Positions 17,101 through 26,961 of a stretch of DNA of 64,000 nucleotides are shown here, piece after piece. The position numbers and the translations under genes were made by a program. Each line of letters begins with the position of its first letter. The first letter of the stretch is position 1. The stretch comes from Tamlana sp. 2_MG-2023 (GTDB lineage: Bacteria; Bacteroidota; Bacteroidia; Flavobacteriales; Flavobacteriaceae): positions 496,001 to 560,000 of the forward strand of contig NZ_JAUOSF010000001.1 of NCBI RefSeq assembly GCF_030548465.1, in the 5' to 3' direction. Below the pieces are notes generated by a model. It saw only the letters and a program-made list of their open reading frames with translations, was not told the DNA's origin and made no database searches.

Positions 17101-18045
17101 ATGAGTATACTTTGGGTTGCCCTTGGTTTTATTTTATTAGTATTAGGAGGCGAGTTTTTAGTACGTTCTTCAGTAGCATTATCTTTTAAATTTAATATTT
17201 CTAAAATGGTTATTGGAATGACCGTCGTGTCATTCGCAACTTCTGCTCCAGAATTATTAGTTAGCTTACAGGCTGCGCTTTCAGGTTCTCCCGCAATTGC
17301 AATAAACAATGTTATAGGGTCTAATATTGCGAATATTGGCCTTGTATTGGGAATTACAGCACTGGTTAGCGTTATTGATGTTGATAAATCGTTTTATAAA
17401 TTGAATTGGCCAGCCATGATGCTATTTTCGATGGTGTTATTTTATTTTTTGAAAAATGACCATGTATTATCTGCTGTTGAAGGCGCCGTTTTATTCGGCG
17501 GACTTATTTTGTTTTTAGTTGTACTGATTAAAAATGCAAAGAAAGATACGGTGGTAGAGGAGGTTGATGATTCTTTAGCCGTAGTTTCAAATTTTAAAAT
17601 TATTATTTGGCTATTAATCGGGGCAGCAGCACTTTATTTTGGAAGTGAATGGTTAGTAGAAGGCTCTAAAGAAATAGCCTTATCTATGGGGGTTAGTGAA
17701 GCTGTTATAGGAGTTTCTCTAATAGCAATTGGAACAAGTGTCCCAGAATTAGCAGCTTCAGTAATAGCTGCTGCAAAACAAGAAAAAGCAATTTCGTTAG
17801 GAAATTTAATTGGTTCAAATATTTTTAACATCGGCTCGGTGTTGGGGTTAACAGCTTTGATAAAACCTATTCCAGTTACTGCTTCAGAAATCCTTTCAAA
17901 TGATATTTACTGGATGCTAGGCTTTGCTGGCGTTTTAATTCCTTTAGTTTTCCTGCCAAAAATGTATCAAATAAATCGCATAAAAGGTCTTGTTTTAGTA
18001 ATTGGCTATGGCGTGTTTATGTTTTTGTTGTTTACGGCTAAGTAA
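17101..18045 (+). CDS. Calcium/sodium antiporter, CaCA family (YrbG/CaxA-like)
   Basis: 314-residue integral membrane protein with about ten hydrophobic segments in two inverted halves. Each half carries the alpha-repeat signature: SFATSAPELLVSL plus GSNIANIGLVLG in the first, and AIGTSVPELAAS plus GSNIFNIGSVLG in the second. These form the cation-exchange site, so the protein should exchange Na+ (possibly K+-dependent) for Ca2+ across the inner membrane. The ATG at 17101 is preferred over GTG 17068 for the promoter reason given above. It appears to be a single-gene transcript, convergent with the beta-helix gene. Confidence 0.93.
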   Translation: MSILWVALGFILLVLGGEFLVRSSVALSFKFNISKMVIGMTVVSFATSAPELLVSLQAALSGSPAIAINNVIGSNIANIGLVLGITALVSVIDVDKSFYKLNWPAMMLFSMVLFYFLKNDHVLSAVEGAVLFGGLILFLVVLIKNAKKDTVVEEVDDSLAVVSNFKIIIWLLIGAAALYFGSEWLVEGSKEIALSMGVSEAVIGVSLIAIGTSVPELAASVIAAAKQEKAISLGNLIGSNIFNIGSVLGLTALIKPIPVTASEILSNDIYWMLGFAGVLIPLVFLPKMYQINRIKGLVLVIGYGVFMFLLFTAK

Positions 18046-18164
18046 TAATTTCTGATTTTTATAAAAAAAACTGCTTTAAAGGATGATTATACCAGCTGAA
18101 GAGTATGTATTTCTTTGGATAGTAATTTTCTTTTAAAACAGCTTTTTATACTTTACCATATGAT

Positions 18165-20237
18165 TTATCGTTTTATAAATCTGAAATATTTTTCTTCATC
18201 TAAAGAAACGATATAAATCCCCGATGGCAAAAGAGATACGTCCAATTGTTGTAGTTTGTTACTTATTTTGGTCTCTAAAATTACTTTACCTAAGGCATTC
18301 CTGATTTTAGCCTGAACTTCGTTAGAATTTGTTCTTTCTATGTTCAAAATGTGGGATGCTGGGTTAGGATATATTTTAATTTTAGGAGTTTTGTGTTTTA
18401 AATCTGCTGTAGATAAGAAAGCACAATTTCCTTCTCGACTCTCGTTTGGACCTGTGCCCGTTGGTTTGGTGTAAGTCTGTGTTAAAATAAACTTATCGAA
18501 CTCAAAACCATCTTCTCGCATGGAAAAGGAAACCGTATGAATTCCTGCCGATGGTATATCTAAGTATATTTTCTGTACTTCACCACAATGGTTCGCATCT
18601 GTTCTTTGTTTGCTTTCCCAAGCCCATTGGTTTTTATTTCCGCACCATTGCATTTTTTGTCCGGAAGCAGGCCATTGTCCGTTTAAACCAACATGAATAC
18701 CGTTGTCTTCTGAACCGGAAGAATAACTACGTACCCATACAAAGTACCTTCCTGGCGTATTAAATTTTATTTTGTAATCTAAGACACCTAGTTTGCCAGG
18801 AATATTGGAGAAGTTAGTTCCCGATTGTAAAGGGTCGGCATGTGTTACTCGAGTATCTGGTAGTATTTCTACATAACTTCCGCCACTAGCAGATGAGGCA
18901 TGGCTAGGGTCAGGGTCTGGAGTTGGGGTAGTAATGTTACCATCTTGTCTAAACCATTTTCTAGTATTATTCTCGGTTTGACTAATATAATTTTCTGCTT
19001 CTACAACTACCACACCGTTGTTTTCTACAACTACACACTCATTGTTGTTACTGGAATCTGGTTGGTCGCTGGTTAATACTACAGGGTAGAAAGTACTTCC
19101 CGTTGGTGGAGTGTTGCGTAATAATCGAGGTTCGGAATATTGATCGAAAACAAATACTTTGTCGCTTCCACCAAAACGTTCTGGGTTATTTTTTCCGGAA
19201 AGGATATTGTTAAAAATAATATTATTCGGGCCCGGTTTATCGTGTCCGCATTGGGAGCCACCGCTTGCAAAAGCAGACCAAGAACGCCACCAATCACTAT
19301 GAATTTTATTAGCTTCCACTAGGTTATAGCCTTCATCCCCATTGTGGAAATTTACGTCTACTTCTAAATCGCAAGCTATGACTACATTGTATTTCGCTTT
19401 TTGCTGAATGGTAAAATGGCGTATTCTTCTAACTTTTTCATTGTAAAAAAGGTTGTAATTACCTCGAATGTCGTAGTAGCCATTTCCGCCACCACCTTTG
19501 TTGAAGCAGGCGTCGATAAAGTTATTTCTAAAGGTGTTGTGGTCTCCTCTAATTTCTAAGGGGTCGGAGCCAGCATTCTTAAAAATACAATTGTTTACCC
19601 AGCAGTTTTTTGAGTCGTTTTCTATGGTAACAAAGGAAACATACATGTTTTGCAGGCCATCTGGGCTGTTGCTAAAGCAAGGGTCTCCACAGTATGAACT
19701 TGTGGGCATATTTCTGTCGTCATATATAGTAATATTTCTTTCAGGAATATATTCAAAAAAAAGGTCTTCTAAGCCAGATTTATTTACATTGGAGAAAATA
19801 AAAGATTGTTCGTCGTTAGTTCCGTTCGAACGAATAGTAACTTGTAAGTGTACATCTTCTTTGGCTTCACCCCGTAAAATCACATTCGATTTTAAATGAA
19901 TGGGTTTGTCTATTTGGTAGGTTCCTTTTTTTAATAGAATAACACCAGGAGAACCATTGGTGTTTAGTTGGTTAATGGCATTTTGAATACCTTCCGAATT
20001 AGTAGGGTTTAGATGTAATAATATTGGTAGTGAATTTTTTTCTGGAATTCCGCCTTCAACGCCTGATTTTTGCCATTCGTTCATAAATGGATATAGTGGA
20101 TCGTTTAGTGAATTGTCGAAGCTTACGCCTGCATCGCCTATGCTTTTCTGAGCATAGCTATGTTGGAAGCATACATGTAAGCAAACAATAAAAATGAGGC
20201 TCACAAGTTTTGTGGAAGGTTGTTTTTTTGGTAGCAT
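18165..20237 (-). CDS. T9SS-secreted parallel beta-helix protein with carbohydrate-binding-like module
   Basis: 690 residues. An N-terminal signal peptide (about 1-29, ending SYAQ) is followed by a right-handed beta-helix region (about 70-370), with repeated N-rich turns such as NNCIFKNAGSDPLEIRG and NTFRNNFIDACFNKGGGGNG, of the pectin-lyase-like fold. A beta-sandwich module (about 405-585: VEAENY, then NTPGRYFVWVRSY and SFSMREDGFEFDKF) resembles modules attached to polysaccharide-degrading enzymes. Residues from about 617 (KIYPNPASHILNIE) to the C-terminal Lys-Arg form a type A T9SS sorting domain. It is probably a secreted or surface-attached polysaccharide lyase or sugar-binding protein. 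The catalytic family cannot be fixed by eye, and no polysaccharide-utilisation genes adjoin it. Confidence 0.85.
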   Translation of the reverse strand: MLPKKQPSTKLVSLIFIVCLHVCFQHSYAQKSIGDAGVSFDNSLNDPLYPFMNEWQKSGVEGGIPEKNSLPILLHLNPTNSEGIQNAINQLNTNGSPGVILLKKGTYQIDKPIHLKSNVILRGEAKEDVHLQVTIRSNGTNDEQSFIFSNVNKSGLEDLFFEYIPERNITIYDDRNMPTSSYCGDPCFSNSPDGLQNMYVSFVTIENDSKNCWVNNCIFKNAGSDPLEIRGDHNTFRNNFIDACFNKGGGGNGYYDIRGNYNLFYNEKVRRIRHFTIQQKAKYNVVIACDLEVDVNFHNGDEGYNLVEANKIHSDWWRSWSAFASGGSQCGHDKPGPNNIIFNNILSGKNNPERFGGSDKVFVFDQYSEPRLLRNTPPTGSTFYPVVLTSDQPDSSNNNECVVVENNGVVVVEAENYISQTENNTRKWFRQDGNITTPTPDPDPSHASSASGGSYVEILPDTRVTHADPLQSGTNFSNIPGKLGVLDYKIKFNTPGRYFVWVRSYSSGSEDNGIHVGLNGQWPASGQKMQWCGNKNQWAWESKQRTDANHCGEVQKIYLDIPSAGIHTVSFSMREDGFEFDKFILTQTYTKPTGTGPNESREGNCAFLSTADLKHKTPKIKIYPNPASHILNIERTNSNEVQAKIRNALGKVILETKISNKLQQLDVSLLPSGIYIVSLDEEKYFRFIKR

Positions 20238-20794
20238 GTGAAAATGATTTAAGGGGGTTTTTTAATGGTTGTAGTTGTTTTTTGATAGTAAAATTAGTTT
20301 AACGAAGTTGCTTTTAGTTGTAATGAATAGGTAATATTGGTGTTATTAGGGGAGTATTGTCGGTTTTCACAGTTCTGATATATATAGGGCTGGATACGCG
20401 GGAAAAAACTCTTTAATTTAATGTTAAAAATACTACACAAATATTTATTTCCTTTGAACGTTTTACTACGTTGTTTATTGTGATCTAGCGCTAAGAATTA
20501 AAAATTAATGGCTAGTAGAATATTTCTATCTTGAAAATTTGAAGGGGTAATGCGATAAAAATGGAGCCACCTTAATAAAGGTCAGATTAATTTTGACTTG
20601 AGGTTTTTTTACTATAAATTAAAGAGGTTTTAATATGAGGACTTAAATCTATATATGTTAATACTTGTTTTTCATAAACAGTGTACTTAGGAATGATTCT
20701 TAAAATCACAGGGTATTCTATAAAAAATAAAAGGCTAACATGAATATCATGTTAGCCTTTTATTATGAGCAAAATGTTTTTATAACATTAAGAA
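20238..20794. other. 557-bp intergenic region, no gene seen
   Basis: This region lies upstream of the beta-helix gene and downstream of glnA (both minus strand). Apart from the glnA terminator near its right end, nothing gene-like was found. No perfect TAnnTTTG was found for the beta-helix gene on the minus strand, so its promoter may be of another type or regulated. Confidence 0.6.
20719..20764 (-). terminator. Strong bidirectional terminator after glnA
   Basis: Perfect 18-bp inverted repeat (20726-20743 with 20747-20764) and a 3-nt loop. On the minus strand the stem is followed by a T run. It lies 30 nt after the glnA stop. Confidence 0.93.
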
Positions 20795-21817
20795 TTAGAT
20801 CTTAGCAGTTTTTACTGTTTTGATAATTCTTGCTGCAATTTTGTATGGATCACCATTAGAAGCAGGTCTTCTGTCTTCTAACCATCCTTTGTATCCTTTT
20901 TCAACAGCGATTAATGGAATACGGATTGACGCGCCTCTATCAGAAACTCCCCAAGAGAAATCTGTAATAGCAGCAGTTTCGTGTAATCCAGTTAAACGTT
21001 GGTCGTTAAATTCACCGTAAACAGCTATATGTTCTTTTACGAAAGGTCTGAAAGACTCACAAATAGCAGCGTAAGTTTCTTTACTTCCACAAGTTCTTAA
21101 TGTTGTATTAGAGAAGTTTGCGTGCATACCAGAACCATTCCAGTCCATATCCTTACCAAGTGGTTTTGGGTGGTACTCAATATAGTAACCATACTTTTCA
21201 GTTAAACGGTCTAGTAAGTATCTAGCGATCCAAATTTCGTCTCCAGCTTTCTTAGCACCTTTTGCGAATAATTGGAATTCCCATTGTCCAGAAGCAACTT
21301 CTTGGTTAATACCTTCAAAGTTTAAACCAGCATCAATACATAAATCAGCATGCTCTTCTACTAAATCTCTACCATGTGTGTTTTTACCACCAACAGAGCA
21401 GTAATACATACCTTGTGGAGCAGGGTAACCACCTACAGGGAATCCTAAAGGTAATTGTGTTGCAGTATCCATGATAAAGTATTCTTGTTCAAAACCAAAC
21501 CAGAAATCATCATCCGCATCATCAATCGTAGATCTACCGTTAGAAACGTGCGGAGTTCCATCAGCATTCATAACTTCAGTCATTACTAAATAACCATTGA
21601 TTCTATCTGGATCAGGGTAAATAGCAACAGGAACTAATAAACAGTCAGACGATCCACCTTCAGCTTGTTTTGTTGAAGATCCGTCAAAAGACCAGTTTCC
21701 AATTTCTTCTAAAGTTCCTTGAAAGTTTTCATGCTCTTCTACCTTAGTTTTACTTCTCAAGTTTTGAGTTGGGAAGTAACCATCTAACCAAAGGTATTCT
21801 AATTTAATTTTTGCCAT
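20795..21817 (-). CDS. glnA: Glutamine synthetase, type II (GlnII, eukaryote-like)
   Basis: 340 residues. Makes glutamine from glutamate, ammonia and ATP. Length and motifs match the short type II enzyme rather than the 470-residue type I: the beta-grasp start with WSFDGSSTKQAEG, FGFEQEYFIMD (metal and glutamate site), GINQEVASGQWEFQ, and NGSGMHANFS. The type I adenylylation loop is absent. It is transcribed divergently from a type III enzyme gene 266 nt away, with its own -7 element about 40 nt before the ATG and a very strong terminator. The symbol glnA is used in the generic sense. Confidence 0.95.
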   Translation of the reverse strand: MAKIKLEYLWLDGYFPTQNLRSKTKVEEHENFQGTLEEIGNWSFDGSSTKQAEGGSSDCLLVPVAIYPDPDRINGYLVMTEVMNADGTPHVSNGRSTIDDADDDFWFGFEQEYFIMDTATQLPLGFPVGGYPAPQGMYYCSVGGKNTHGRDLVEEHADLCIDAGLNFEGINQEVASGQWEFQLFAKGAKKAGDEIWIARYLLDRLTEKYGYYIEYHPKPLGKDMDWNGSGMHANFSNTTLRTCGSKETYAAICESFRPFVKEHIAVYGEFNDQRLTGLHETAAITDFSWGVSDRGASIRIPLIAVEKGYKGWLEDRRPASNGDPYKIAARIIKTVKTAKI

Positions 21818-21856
21818 AATGAATATTTAATAAATGTAATATTAGTTATAATATCA

Positions 21857-21864
21857 CAAATATA
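21857..21864 (-). promoter_or_regulatory. -7 promoter element for type II glutamine synthetase
   Basis: TATATTTG on the minus strand, perfect TAnnTTTG, 39 nt before the ATG. Confidence 0.6.
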
Positions 21865-22043
21865 ATTTTTTATGTTTTCAATTGAAATTTATAGGGGTCT
21901 TTTAACTTAAGGTCGACTTGTTTTTATTTATACCCTATTTTTTTACGGCTTATCTAGAAAAAAGTTTAAATTTTTATGTAAATACTGAAAAAGTGTTAAC
22001 AATAAAATTCAAAGTTGAAGGCTTTTTATTGGTAAAACCTAAC

Positions 22044-22051
22044 TATTTTTG
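22044..22051 (+). promoter_or_regulatory. -7 promoter element for type III glutamine synthetase
   Basis: TATTTTTG, perfect TAnnTTTG, 32 nt before the ATG at 22084. Confidence 0.6.
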
Positions 22052-22083
22052 TGTTATAATTTATTTATTAAAGTTTTAATAAA

Positions 22084-24270
22084 ATGTCAACACTTAGATT
22101 TCATGCTGTAAAAGAATCGTTAGCTTATAGTCCTATAAAAATAGAAGAGGTAGGGCGTCGATCTGAATTATTTGGAAATAATGTATTCAGTTTAACTACC
22201 ATGCGTCAGTATTTAACAAAAGATGCGTTTGTTGGCGTACAAAATGCTGTTCAGTTTGGTAAAAAAATTGACAGAAATATTGCCGATCAAGTAGCATCTT
22301 CAATGAAAGATTGGGCCTTGTCTAAAAATGTAACCCATTACACGCATTGGTTTCAACCATTAACAGGGACAACTGCGGAAAAACATGATGCTTTTTTTGA
22401 AACTATAGGTGATGATTTGGCTATTGAAAAATTTGGAGGCTCCCAGTTAGTTCAGCAAGAACCTGATGCGTCTAGTTTCCCTCACGGAGGTATTAGAAAT
22501 ACCTTTGAAGCCAGAGGGTATACGGCATGGGATCCTACATCGCCTGCGTTTATTTACGGAACAACACTTTGTATTCCAACAATTTTTGTGGCCTATACAG
22601 GGGAAGCTTTAGATTATAAAACGCCGCTTTTACGTGCGCTGAGTGCGGTTGATGAAGCTGCTACTGCGGTTTGTAAATATTTCGATAAAAATGTAAAAAA
22701 AGTAACATCTTCACTGGGTTGGGAGCAAGAGTATTTTCTAATTGATAAAATGTTAGCAGCCAGTCGTCCAGACATCATGCTAACTGGACGTACTTTATTA
22801 GGGCATTCATCAGCAAAAGGGCAACAACTTGATGATCATTATTTTGGTTCAATTCCTAACAGGGCGTTGAATTTTATGAAAGAGTTGGAAATTGAATGTA
22901 TGCTTTTAGGGATACCTGTAAAGACCAGGCATAATGAAGTGGCCCCGAATCAATTTGAAGTCGCTCCAATTTTTGAAGAAGCCAATTTAGCTGTCGATCA
23001 TAATTCCTTATTAATGGATATTATGGGGCGTGTGGCATCCAAGCATAATTTTAAAGTGTTACTGCATGAAAAACCGTTTGCAGGTGTAAATGGTTCTGGA
23101 AAACATAACAACTGGTCGCTTTCAACAGACACTGGTGTTAATTTGTTAGCGCCCGGAAAAACACCAATGAGTAGTTTGCAGTTCTTGACATTTTTTATAA
23201 ATACCATAAAGGCGGTTCATAAACATGAAGCCTTATTAAGAGCGGTAATAGCCTCCGCGAGTAACGACCATAGGCTAGGGGCGAATGAAGCGCCTCCGGC
23301 AATTATTTCAGTATTTATTGGAGAGCAATTAAAAAAGGTTCTAGAGGAGCTTGAAGGCGTTACGAAGGGAAAATTGTCACCACAAGAAAAAACTGAATTG
23401 AAGCTTAATGTTGTTGGTAAGATTCCAGATGTATTGTTGGATAACACTGATAGAAATAGAACCTCTCCTTTTGCCTTTACAGGTAATAAATTTGAGTTTA
23501 GAGCCGTGGGATCTATGGCTAATTGTGGAAATCCTATGACTGTTTTAAATACCATAGTCGCTAAACAATTAAAAGATTTTAAAAAGGAAGTTGATGCTTT
23601 AATAGATAAGAAGGATTTAAAGAAAGATGAAGCGGTTTTTAACGTATTAAGAGAGTACATTAAGTCGACTAAAGATATTTTATTTGAAGGGAATAGTTAT
23701 GGTGAAGCATGGGAGGTAGAAGCAAAAAAACGAGGTTTAAGCAATAGTAAAACAACACCAGAAGCTTTAAAAGCGCGAATTTCTAAAGAAAGTATTGCGT
23801 TATTTGAGGAAATGAATGTGATGAGTGCTATTGAAACCAAAGCACGCTACGAGATTGAAATTGAATCATACATCATGCATATTCAAATTGAAAGTCGTGT
23901 TTTAGCTGATATAGCGAGAAATCATATTGTTCCAACCGCTGTAAAATATCAGAATGTATTGATTGAAAACGTGAGAGGTCTAAAAGATATTTTTGAAAAG
24001 AAATATTTAAGTGTTTCGAAAGAACAAATCAAATTAATAGAGGAAATTTCAAATCATATTGAAGGCATAAATTCGAACGTTACAAAAATGATTGATGAAC
24101 GAAGAAGTGCTAATAAACTCACTAATATGGATGAAAGAGCAGCAGCTTATAGCCATAAAGTGATGCCTTTATTTGACGATATTCGTTACCATTGTGATAA
24201 GCTCGAACTTCTTGTTGACGACGAAATTTGGCCCTTAACAAAATACAGAGAGCTATTATTTACCAGATAG
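22084..24270 (+). CDS. glnN: Glutamine synthetase, type III (GlnN)
   Basis: 728 residues, the length typical of the GSIII family common in Bacteroidota and cyanobacteria. Visible motifs are LGWEQEYFLID, KTRHNEVAPNQFEVAPIFEEAN, EKPFAGVNGSGKHNNWS, and RTSPFAFTGNKFEFRAVGS, which form the catalytic core. A long helical C-terminal region from about residue 480 (with LKDFKKEVDALIDKK) is specific to this type. It carries out the same ATP-dependent glutamine synthesis as the enzyme encoded on the opposite strand. It has its own promoter element and a terminator 15 nt after the stop, so it is monocistronic. Confidence 0.96.
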   Translation: MSTLRFHAVKESLAYSPIKIEEVGRRSELFGNNVFSLTTMRQYLTKDAFVGVQNAVQFGKKIDRNIADQVASSMKDWALSKNVTHYTHWFQPLTGTTAEKHDAFFETIGDDLAIEKFGGSQLVQQEPDASSFPHGGIRNTFEARGYTAWDPTSPAFIYGTTLCIPTIFVAYTGEALDYKTPLLRALSAVDEAATAVCKYFDKNVKKVTSSLGWEQEYFLIDKMLAASRPDIMLTGRTLLGHSSAKGQQLDDHYFGSIPNRALNFMKELEIECMLLGIPVKTRHNEVAPNQFEVAPIFEEANLAVDHNSLLMDIMGRVASKHNFKVLLHEKPFAGVNGSGKHNNWSLSTDTGVNLLAPGKTPMSSLQFLTFFINTIKAVHKHEALLRAVIASASNDHRLGANEAPPAIISVFIGEQLKKVLEELEGVTKGKLSPQEKTELKLNVVGKIPDVLLDNTDRNRTSPFAFTGNKFEFRAVGSMANCGNPMTVLNTIVAKQLKDFKKEVDALIDKKDLKKDEAVFNVLREYIKSTKDILFEGNSYGEAWEVEAKKRGLSNSKTTPEALKARISKESIALFEEMNVMSAIETKARYEIEIESYIMHIQIESRVLADIARNHIVPTAVKYQNVLIENVRGLKDIFEKKYLSVSKEQIKLIEEISNHIEGINSNVTKMIDERRSANKLTNMDERAAAYSHKVMPLFDDIRYHCDKLELLVDDEIWPLTKYRELLFTR

Positions 24271-24284
24271 TGTATAAAACTTAT

Positions 24285-24315
24285 AAAATCCTGCTTCAAA
24301 AAAGCGGGATTTTTT
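24285..24315 (+). terminator. Terminator after glnN
   Basis: Stem AAAATCCTGCTT against AAGCGGGATTTT (one G-T pair) with a short A-rich loop and a T run. Confidence 0.88.
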
Positions 24316-24327
24316 AATTCAAAGAAG

Positions 24328-24335
24328 TAAATTTG
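24328..24335 (+). promoter_or_regulatory. -7 promoter element for purM
   Basis: TAAATTTG, perfect TAnnTTTG, 17 nt before the purM ATG, implying a very short leader. Confidence 0.6.
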
Positions 24336-24352
24336 CAACACAATTTAATATT

Positions 24353-25531
24353 ATGAGTCAAGAGGTTTCAAAACGATACGCGCAACGTGGTGTTTCTGCG
24401 TCAAAAGAAGATGTACACAATGCTATTAAGAACATAGACAAAGGTTTATTTCCAAAAGCATTTTGTAAAATAGTTCCAGATTATTTAACAAACGACGATG
24501 ATTATTGTCTAGTTATGCATGCCGATGGTGCAGGAACTAAGTCGTCTTTGGCCTATATGTATTGGAAAGAAACTGGAGACGTATCTGTATGGAAAGGTAT
24601 TGCTCAAGATGCATTAATCATGAATATCGATGATTTGTTGTGTATTGGGGCTACCGATAATATTATGTTATCCTCAACAATAGGTAGAAATAAAAATTTA
24701 ATTCCAGGTGAAGTGCTTTCAGCAATTATTAATGGTACTGAAGAACTTCTTGAAGATTTAAAATCTTTTGGAGTGACTATACATTCAACTGGTGGTGAAA
24801 CTGCCGATGTTGGTGATTTGGTAAGAACGATTATTGTAGATTCAACGGTTACTGCACGTATGAAGCGTAGTGATGTTATTGATAATGCTAATATAAAAGC
24901 TGGCGATGTTATTGTTGGTTTAGAAAGTTTTGGTCAAGCGACATACGAGAAGGAATATAACGGTGGTATGGGTAGTAACGGATTGACCTCTGCGCGTCAC
25001 GATGTGTTTCATAAATATTTAGCTGAAAAATATCCAGAAAGTTTTGATGCATCAGTACCAGAAGATTTAGTGTATTCAGGAGGTGTAAAATTAACAGATT
25101 CAGTTGACGATTCTCCCATCGATGCGGGGAAATTGGTATTGTCTCCAACGCGTACTTATGCGCCAATTATTAAAAAAATCCTTTCTCAGTATACTAGTGA
25201 AAATATTCACGGTATGGTACACTGTTCTGGAGGCGCTCAAACCAAAATTCTTCATTTTGTAGATCAATTTCATATTGTAAAAGATAATATGTTTCCAATT
25301 CCACCATTGTTCAAATTAATACAAGAGCAATCAAAAACAGATTGGAAAGAAATGTATCAAGTCTTTAATTGTGGCCATCGTATGGAATTATATGTAACGC
25401 CTGAAGTTGCAGAAGATATTATTGCTATTTCAAAATCCTTTAACGTTGATGCTAAGGTTATTGGTAAAGTAGAAGCTTCCGAAGAAAAAAAGCTTACAAT
25501 AAAATCAGAGTTTGGTGAGTTTACTTATTAG
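24353..25531 (+). CDS. purM: Phosphoribosylformylglycinamidine cyclo-ligase (AIR synthetase)
   Basis: 392 residues. Catalyses the ATP-dependent ring closure of formylglycinamidine ribotide to aminoimidazole ribotide in purine synthesis. The PurM/ThiL-like fold is shown by HADGAGTKSSLAYM, STGGETADVGDLVRTI (glycine-rich active-site loop), and the C-terminal HCSGGAQTKILHF and FNCGHRMELYV. It is somewhat longer than the E. coli enzyme, as is usual for this phylum's version. Other pur genes are not adjacent, although purU lies 14 kb away. A promoter element and a short leader precede it. Confidence 0.93.
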   Translation: MSQEVSKRYAQRGVSASKEDVHNAIKNIDKGLFPKAFCKIVPDYLTNDDDYCLVMHADGAGTKSSLAYMYWKETGDVSVWKGIAQDALIMNIDDLLCIGATDNIMLSSTIGRNKNLIPGEVLSAIINGTEELLEDLKSFGVTIHSTGGETADVGDLVRTIIVDSTVTARMKRSDVIDNANIKAGDVIVGLESFGQATYEKEYNGGMGSNGLTSARHDVFHKYLAEKYPESFDASVPEDLVYSGGVKLTDSVDDSPIDAGKLVLSPTRTYAPIIKKILSQYTSENIHGMVHCSGGAQTKILHFVDQFHIVKDNMFPIPPLFKLIQEQSKTDWKEMYQVFNCGHRMELYVTPEVAEDIIAISKSFNVDAKVIGKVEASEEKKLTIKSEFGEFTY

Positions 25532-25605
25532 TTAATTTTGTTTCTTTTAGTTATGGAATGATTGTTGTAGCTAACCGAACTTGTGTAATTTAATTTTAGC
25601 ACTCC

Positions 25606-26565
25606 ATGAGAATTTTTGTCTTACTAATTGCTTTATTTGGATTTAATGTTTTAAACGCGCAACCTGATTGGTTGTACATTGAGGAAGAGAAAGATGATTA
25701 CAAAGGACCAGAATGGGTGCAGAAAAATAAGGTAGCTTTAGATATTAATGAAGCTGTTTTTGTCAACTGGAATGAAGGGGGGACAAATTCGATCACGGGG
25801 CTCTTTGATGTAAAAACCATGCTTAACTATTCCGATAATTATTATGTTTGGAACAATGATGCGCATCTTCGCTATGGTTTGAATATGCAAGAAGAACGAG
25901 AAGCTAGAAAAACTGACGACTTATTCGAGTTAAATTCAAATTTAGGTTTTAAACCAAATGAAAACTCAGATTGGTTTTATATGGCCCGTTTAAACTTTCG
26001 AACGCAATTATCAAACGGATATAACTACCCTAATACAGATAAAGCCATTTCGAAATTTATGGCTCCAGGTTATTTGTTTTTTGGGGGAGGAATGGAATAC
26101 GGAAAAAATAATAAGAATTTTTCATTATACTTTTCGCCACTTACATTAAAGGCTACTTTTGTTTTTGATGAAACTTTGGCAAATTCAGGAGCATTTGGGG
26201 TAACGCCAGCGGTGTTCGATGGACAGGGTAATATTATTACTCCTGGAGAGCAAATTCGCCGAGAAGTTGGTGTCTTATTAACAAATACTTATAAAAGGAA
26301 GTTGGTTAAGAATATAAATGTGGTTAATCAACTCAGTTTATACTCTGATTATATAAACAAATTCGGAAATATTGATGTTGATTGGCGTTTAGATTTCGAT
26401 TTTAAAGTGAACAGTTTTGTTCGTGCTAATTTTGGTACACACCTTCGTTATGATGATGATATTAAAACTTTAGAACCAACCGATGTTGAAGGTGAGTTTG
26501 ATGAAGCTGGGGCTAAAGTACAATGGAAACAGTTTTTAGGAGTGGGAGTTGCCTTCGATTTTTAA
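25606..26565 (+). CDS. DUF3078 domain protein, probable outer-membrane beta-barrel
   Basis: 319 residues with a cleavable signal peptide (about 1-18, ending LNAQ). The mature part has alternating aromatic/polar strands and ends in aromatic VAFDF, as outer-membrane barrels do. The opening WVQKNKVALDINEAVFVNWNEGGTNSITGL is characteristic of DUF3078 proteins of Bacteroidota. The function is unknown. It follows purM by 74 nt and a degenerate TAATTTTA lies just before the start, so it may be transcribed separately. Confidence 0.85.
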   Translation: MRIFVLLIALFGFNVLNAQPDWLYIEEEKDDYKGPEWVQKNKVALDINEAVFVNWNEGGTNSITGLFDVKTMLNYSDNYYVWNNDAHLRYGLNMQEEREARKTDDLFELNSNLGFKPNENSDWFYMARLNFRTQLSNGYNYPNTDKAISKFMAPGYLFFGGGMEYGKNNKNFSLYFSPLTLKATFVFDETLANSGAFGVTPAVFDGQGNIITPGEQIRREVGVLLTNTYKRKLVKNINVVNQLSLYSDYINKFGNIDVDWRLDFDFKVNSFVRANFGTHLRYDDDIKTLEPTDVEGEFDEAGAKVQWKQFLGVGVAFDF

Positions 26566-26961
26566 TTTACGCTTATCTTTTCATAGATCTAGGCTGTTTA
26601 TATTCATGTTTTTTTTATAGAATTTTATTTTTAAATATCAACTTGAATTTAGTAAATTAATGGATTTTTAATCTAGAATTTTAGCTTGTACTTGATAGTC
26701 AATTTAGTACCGTGAAAACCACTTTTTCTACTAGTGTCGGGAGGTTTGTTTTTTCAAAATCAATTATTATACTTCGCAAAATTATTTTTATTAAATTGTT
26801 AACTTTTTGATGTTGATAAATATTTAAAACATTGATTTATAGCTGTTTAGGTGTTTTTAAGTGTAAACTTTTTATTAATTATTGTTTTTTTAGTTGTACA
26901 TTTGTGCTTTATTTCAAGCATAGCAAATTAATTAATCCGGCTTAAAAATCTCAATTTATCC
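26566..26961. other. 396-bp AT-rich intergenic region upstream of nrdJ
   Basis: No gene is apparent. It contains T-rich tracts and the nrdJ -7 element. I looked for a cobalamin-riboswitch core (a GCCACTG-type box) because the downstream enzyme is B12-dependent, and saw none. Confidence 0.6.
26897..26904 (+). promoter_or_regulatory. -7 promoter element for nrdJ
   Basis: TACATTTG, perfect TAnnTTTG, 57 nt before the ATG. Confidence 0.6.

Noticed and set aside
18064-18147. Possible terminator between the antiporter and beta-helix genes
   Set aside because: CTGCTTTAAA and TTTAAAACAG can pair with one mismatch, but the loop exceeds 60 nt, so it is a weak candidate.
19498-19899. 133-residue plus-strand frame opposite the beta-helix gene
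   Set aside because: It is the reverse-strand shadow of a well-supported secreted protein gene, with unlikely composition and no start signals.
26566-26961. Possible cobalamin riboswitch before nrdJ
   Set aside because: No conserved core box or convincing multi-stem fold was found by eye.
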